Assembly: GCF_013373865.1 (NCBI RefSeq)
Contig: NC_050472.1
Coordinates: 8,179,276 to 8,243,275 of the forward strand
DNA length: 64,000 nucleotides
Direction: 5' to 3'
Source of the DNA: Monomorium pharaonis
Taxonomy: Eukaryota; Arthropoda; Insecta; Hymenoptera; Formicidae
Made by a program: the position numbers and the translations under genes. Positions 63,551 to 64,000 of this stretch are shown here, in pieces. Below the pieces are notes generated by a model. The model was not told the DNA's origin. It made no database searches and saw only the letters and a program-made list of their open reading frames with translations. How positions within the stretch are numbered: position 1 is the first letter of the stretch; each line of letters begins with the position of its first letter.

Positions 63551-64000
63551 TTTGAATATTTAAACCATAAACGACAAATGATGAACCTACAATGACTGAG
63601 TCGCTTAGTGATGGATTGTGAGAACAAAACTAACGATAATCATACGCCCAGTGAAACGTAAAACTGCAGACTTCAAAGACCGCCCCCTCAACAATGAGGT
63701 CTTATCAACAATGAAATAATTTTAAATACATTTTCTGGACAAAAACACAAAATTATCTTCATATCGTAAATTTGTTTTATCTACTTTAAACCTAAAGCTA
63801 CATATGACATATAATATGTGTAATTTTTAAAAACAATAAAATTGATATATATTGTAATAATAATATTTAGTATTTATGACAAACAAAAAGTTTTTAAGCA
63901 AATAGATAAGAATAATAAAGGTAAAAACAAATTTTGCAGAAAAATAAATTTATAAAATTAACTTATATTTATATTAATAACATTATTTAAAAATTTTTTT
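63551..64000. other. Upstream region of the receptor gene
   Basis: About 450 bases to the window edge with no open frame. The part just before the ATG (63600-63700) is less AT-rich and probably includes the 5' UTR and promoter, but no TATA box is clear. Confidence 0.4.

Noticed and set aside
1..64000. CRISPR arrays, prokaryotic operons or endogenous viral genes
   Set aside because: No regular repeat-spacer array and no viral protein landmarks were seen; repeats here are eukaryotic transposons and microsatellites.

Overview
This window looks like nuclear DNA of an insect, most likely an ant or another aculeate hymenopteran. The sequence is very AT-rich, and the genes have GT-AG introns that vary from short to very long. 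The gene families are a fatty acyl-CoA reductase expansion, an MRP-type ABCC transporter of the lethal(2)03659 kind and a divergent nicotinic receptor subunit. The intergenic and intronic DNA is packed with mariner, Tc1, Harbinger, TTAA-type, Helitron and Penelope-like remnants. The ant assignment is an inference from this mix, not proven.

Regions from left to right. 1-2037: exon 1 and upstream DNA of a fatty acyl-CoA reductase (FAR) paralog whose other exons lie off the left edge. 2040-9390: intergenic DNA made largely of nested DNA-transposon remnants. 9398-28891 (minus): a complete eight-exon FAR gene of 491 codons. Its introns hold several TTAA-flanked elements, an unclassified TIR transposon with a TAA target duplication (16161-18551) and an inverted-arm Penelope-like retroelement (20188-22778). 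28370-30400: second copy of the FAR exon 1 and upstream segment, so the two FAR genes are a tandem duplicate pair. 31284-32722: a zinc-binding transposon fragment and a Harbinger remnant that carries a nested MITE. 33924-48977 (minus): a complete 17-exon ABCC transporter, which I assembled to 1413 codons with consistent splice phases; introns 1 and 4 hold a Tc1 pseudogene and a Helitron end. 49000-54100: gene-free, with a MITE, simple-sequence and purine-rich DNA. 54151-56377 (plus): a four-exon gene for a secreted cysteine-containing protein with a well-spaced TATA box and initiator. 57000-58200: a Helitron 3' end and a MITE. 58573-59289 (plus): a COQ3 methyltransferase pseudogene. 59891-63550 (minus): a seven-exon Cys-loop receptor subunit of 424 codons.

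The genes do not form an operon or one pathway. FARs make fatty alcohols from acyl-CoA for waxes, cuticular lipids and pheromones. The ABCC protein is an exporter in a membrane. The Cys-loop protein is probably neuronal. I found no CRISPR array and no convincing prokaryotic or viral genes. Exon coordinates were read by eye from splice signals; summed exon lengths divisible by three support the FAR, ABCC, receptor and secreted-protein models.
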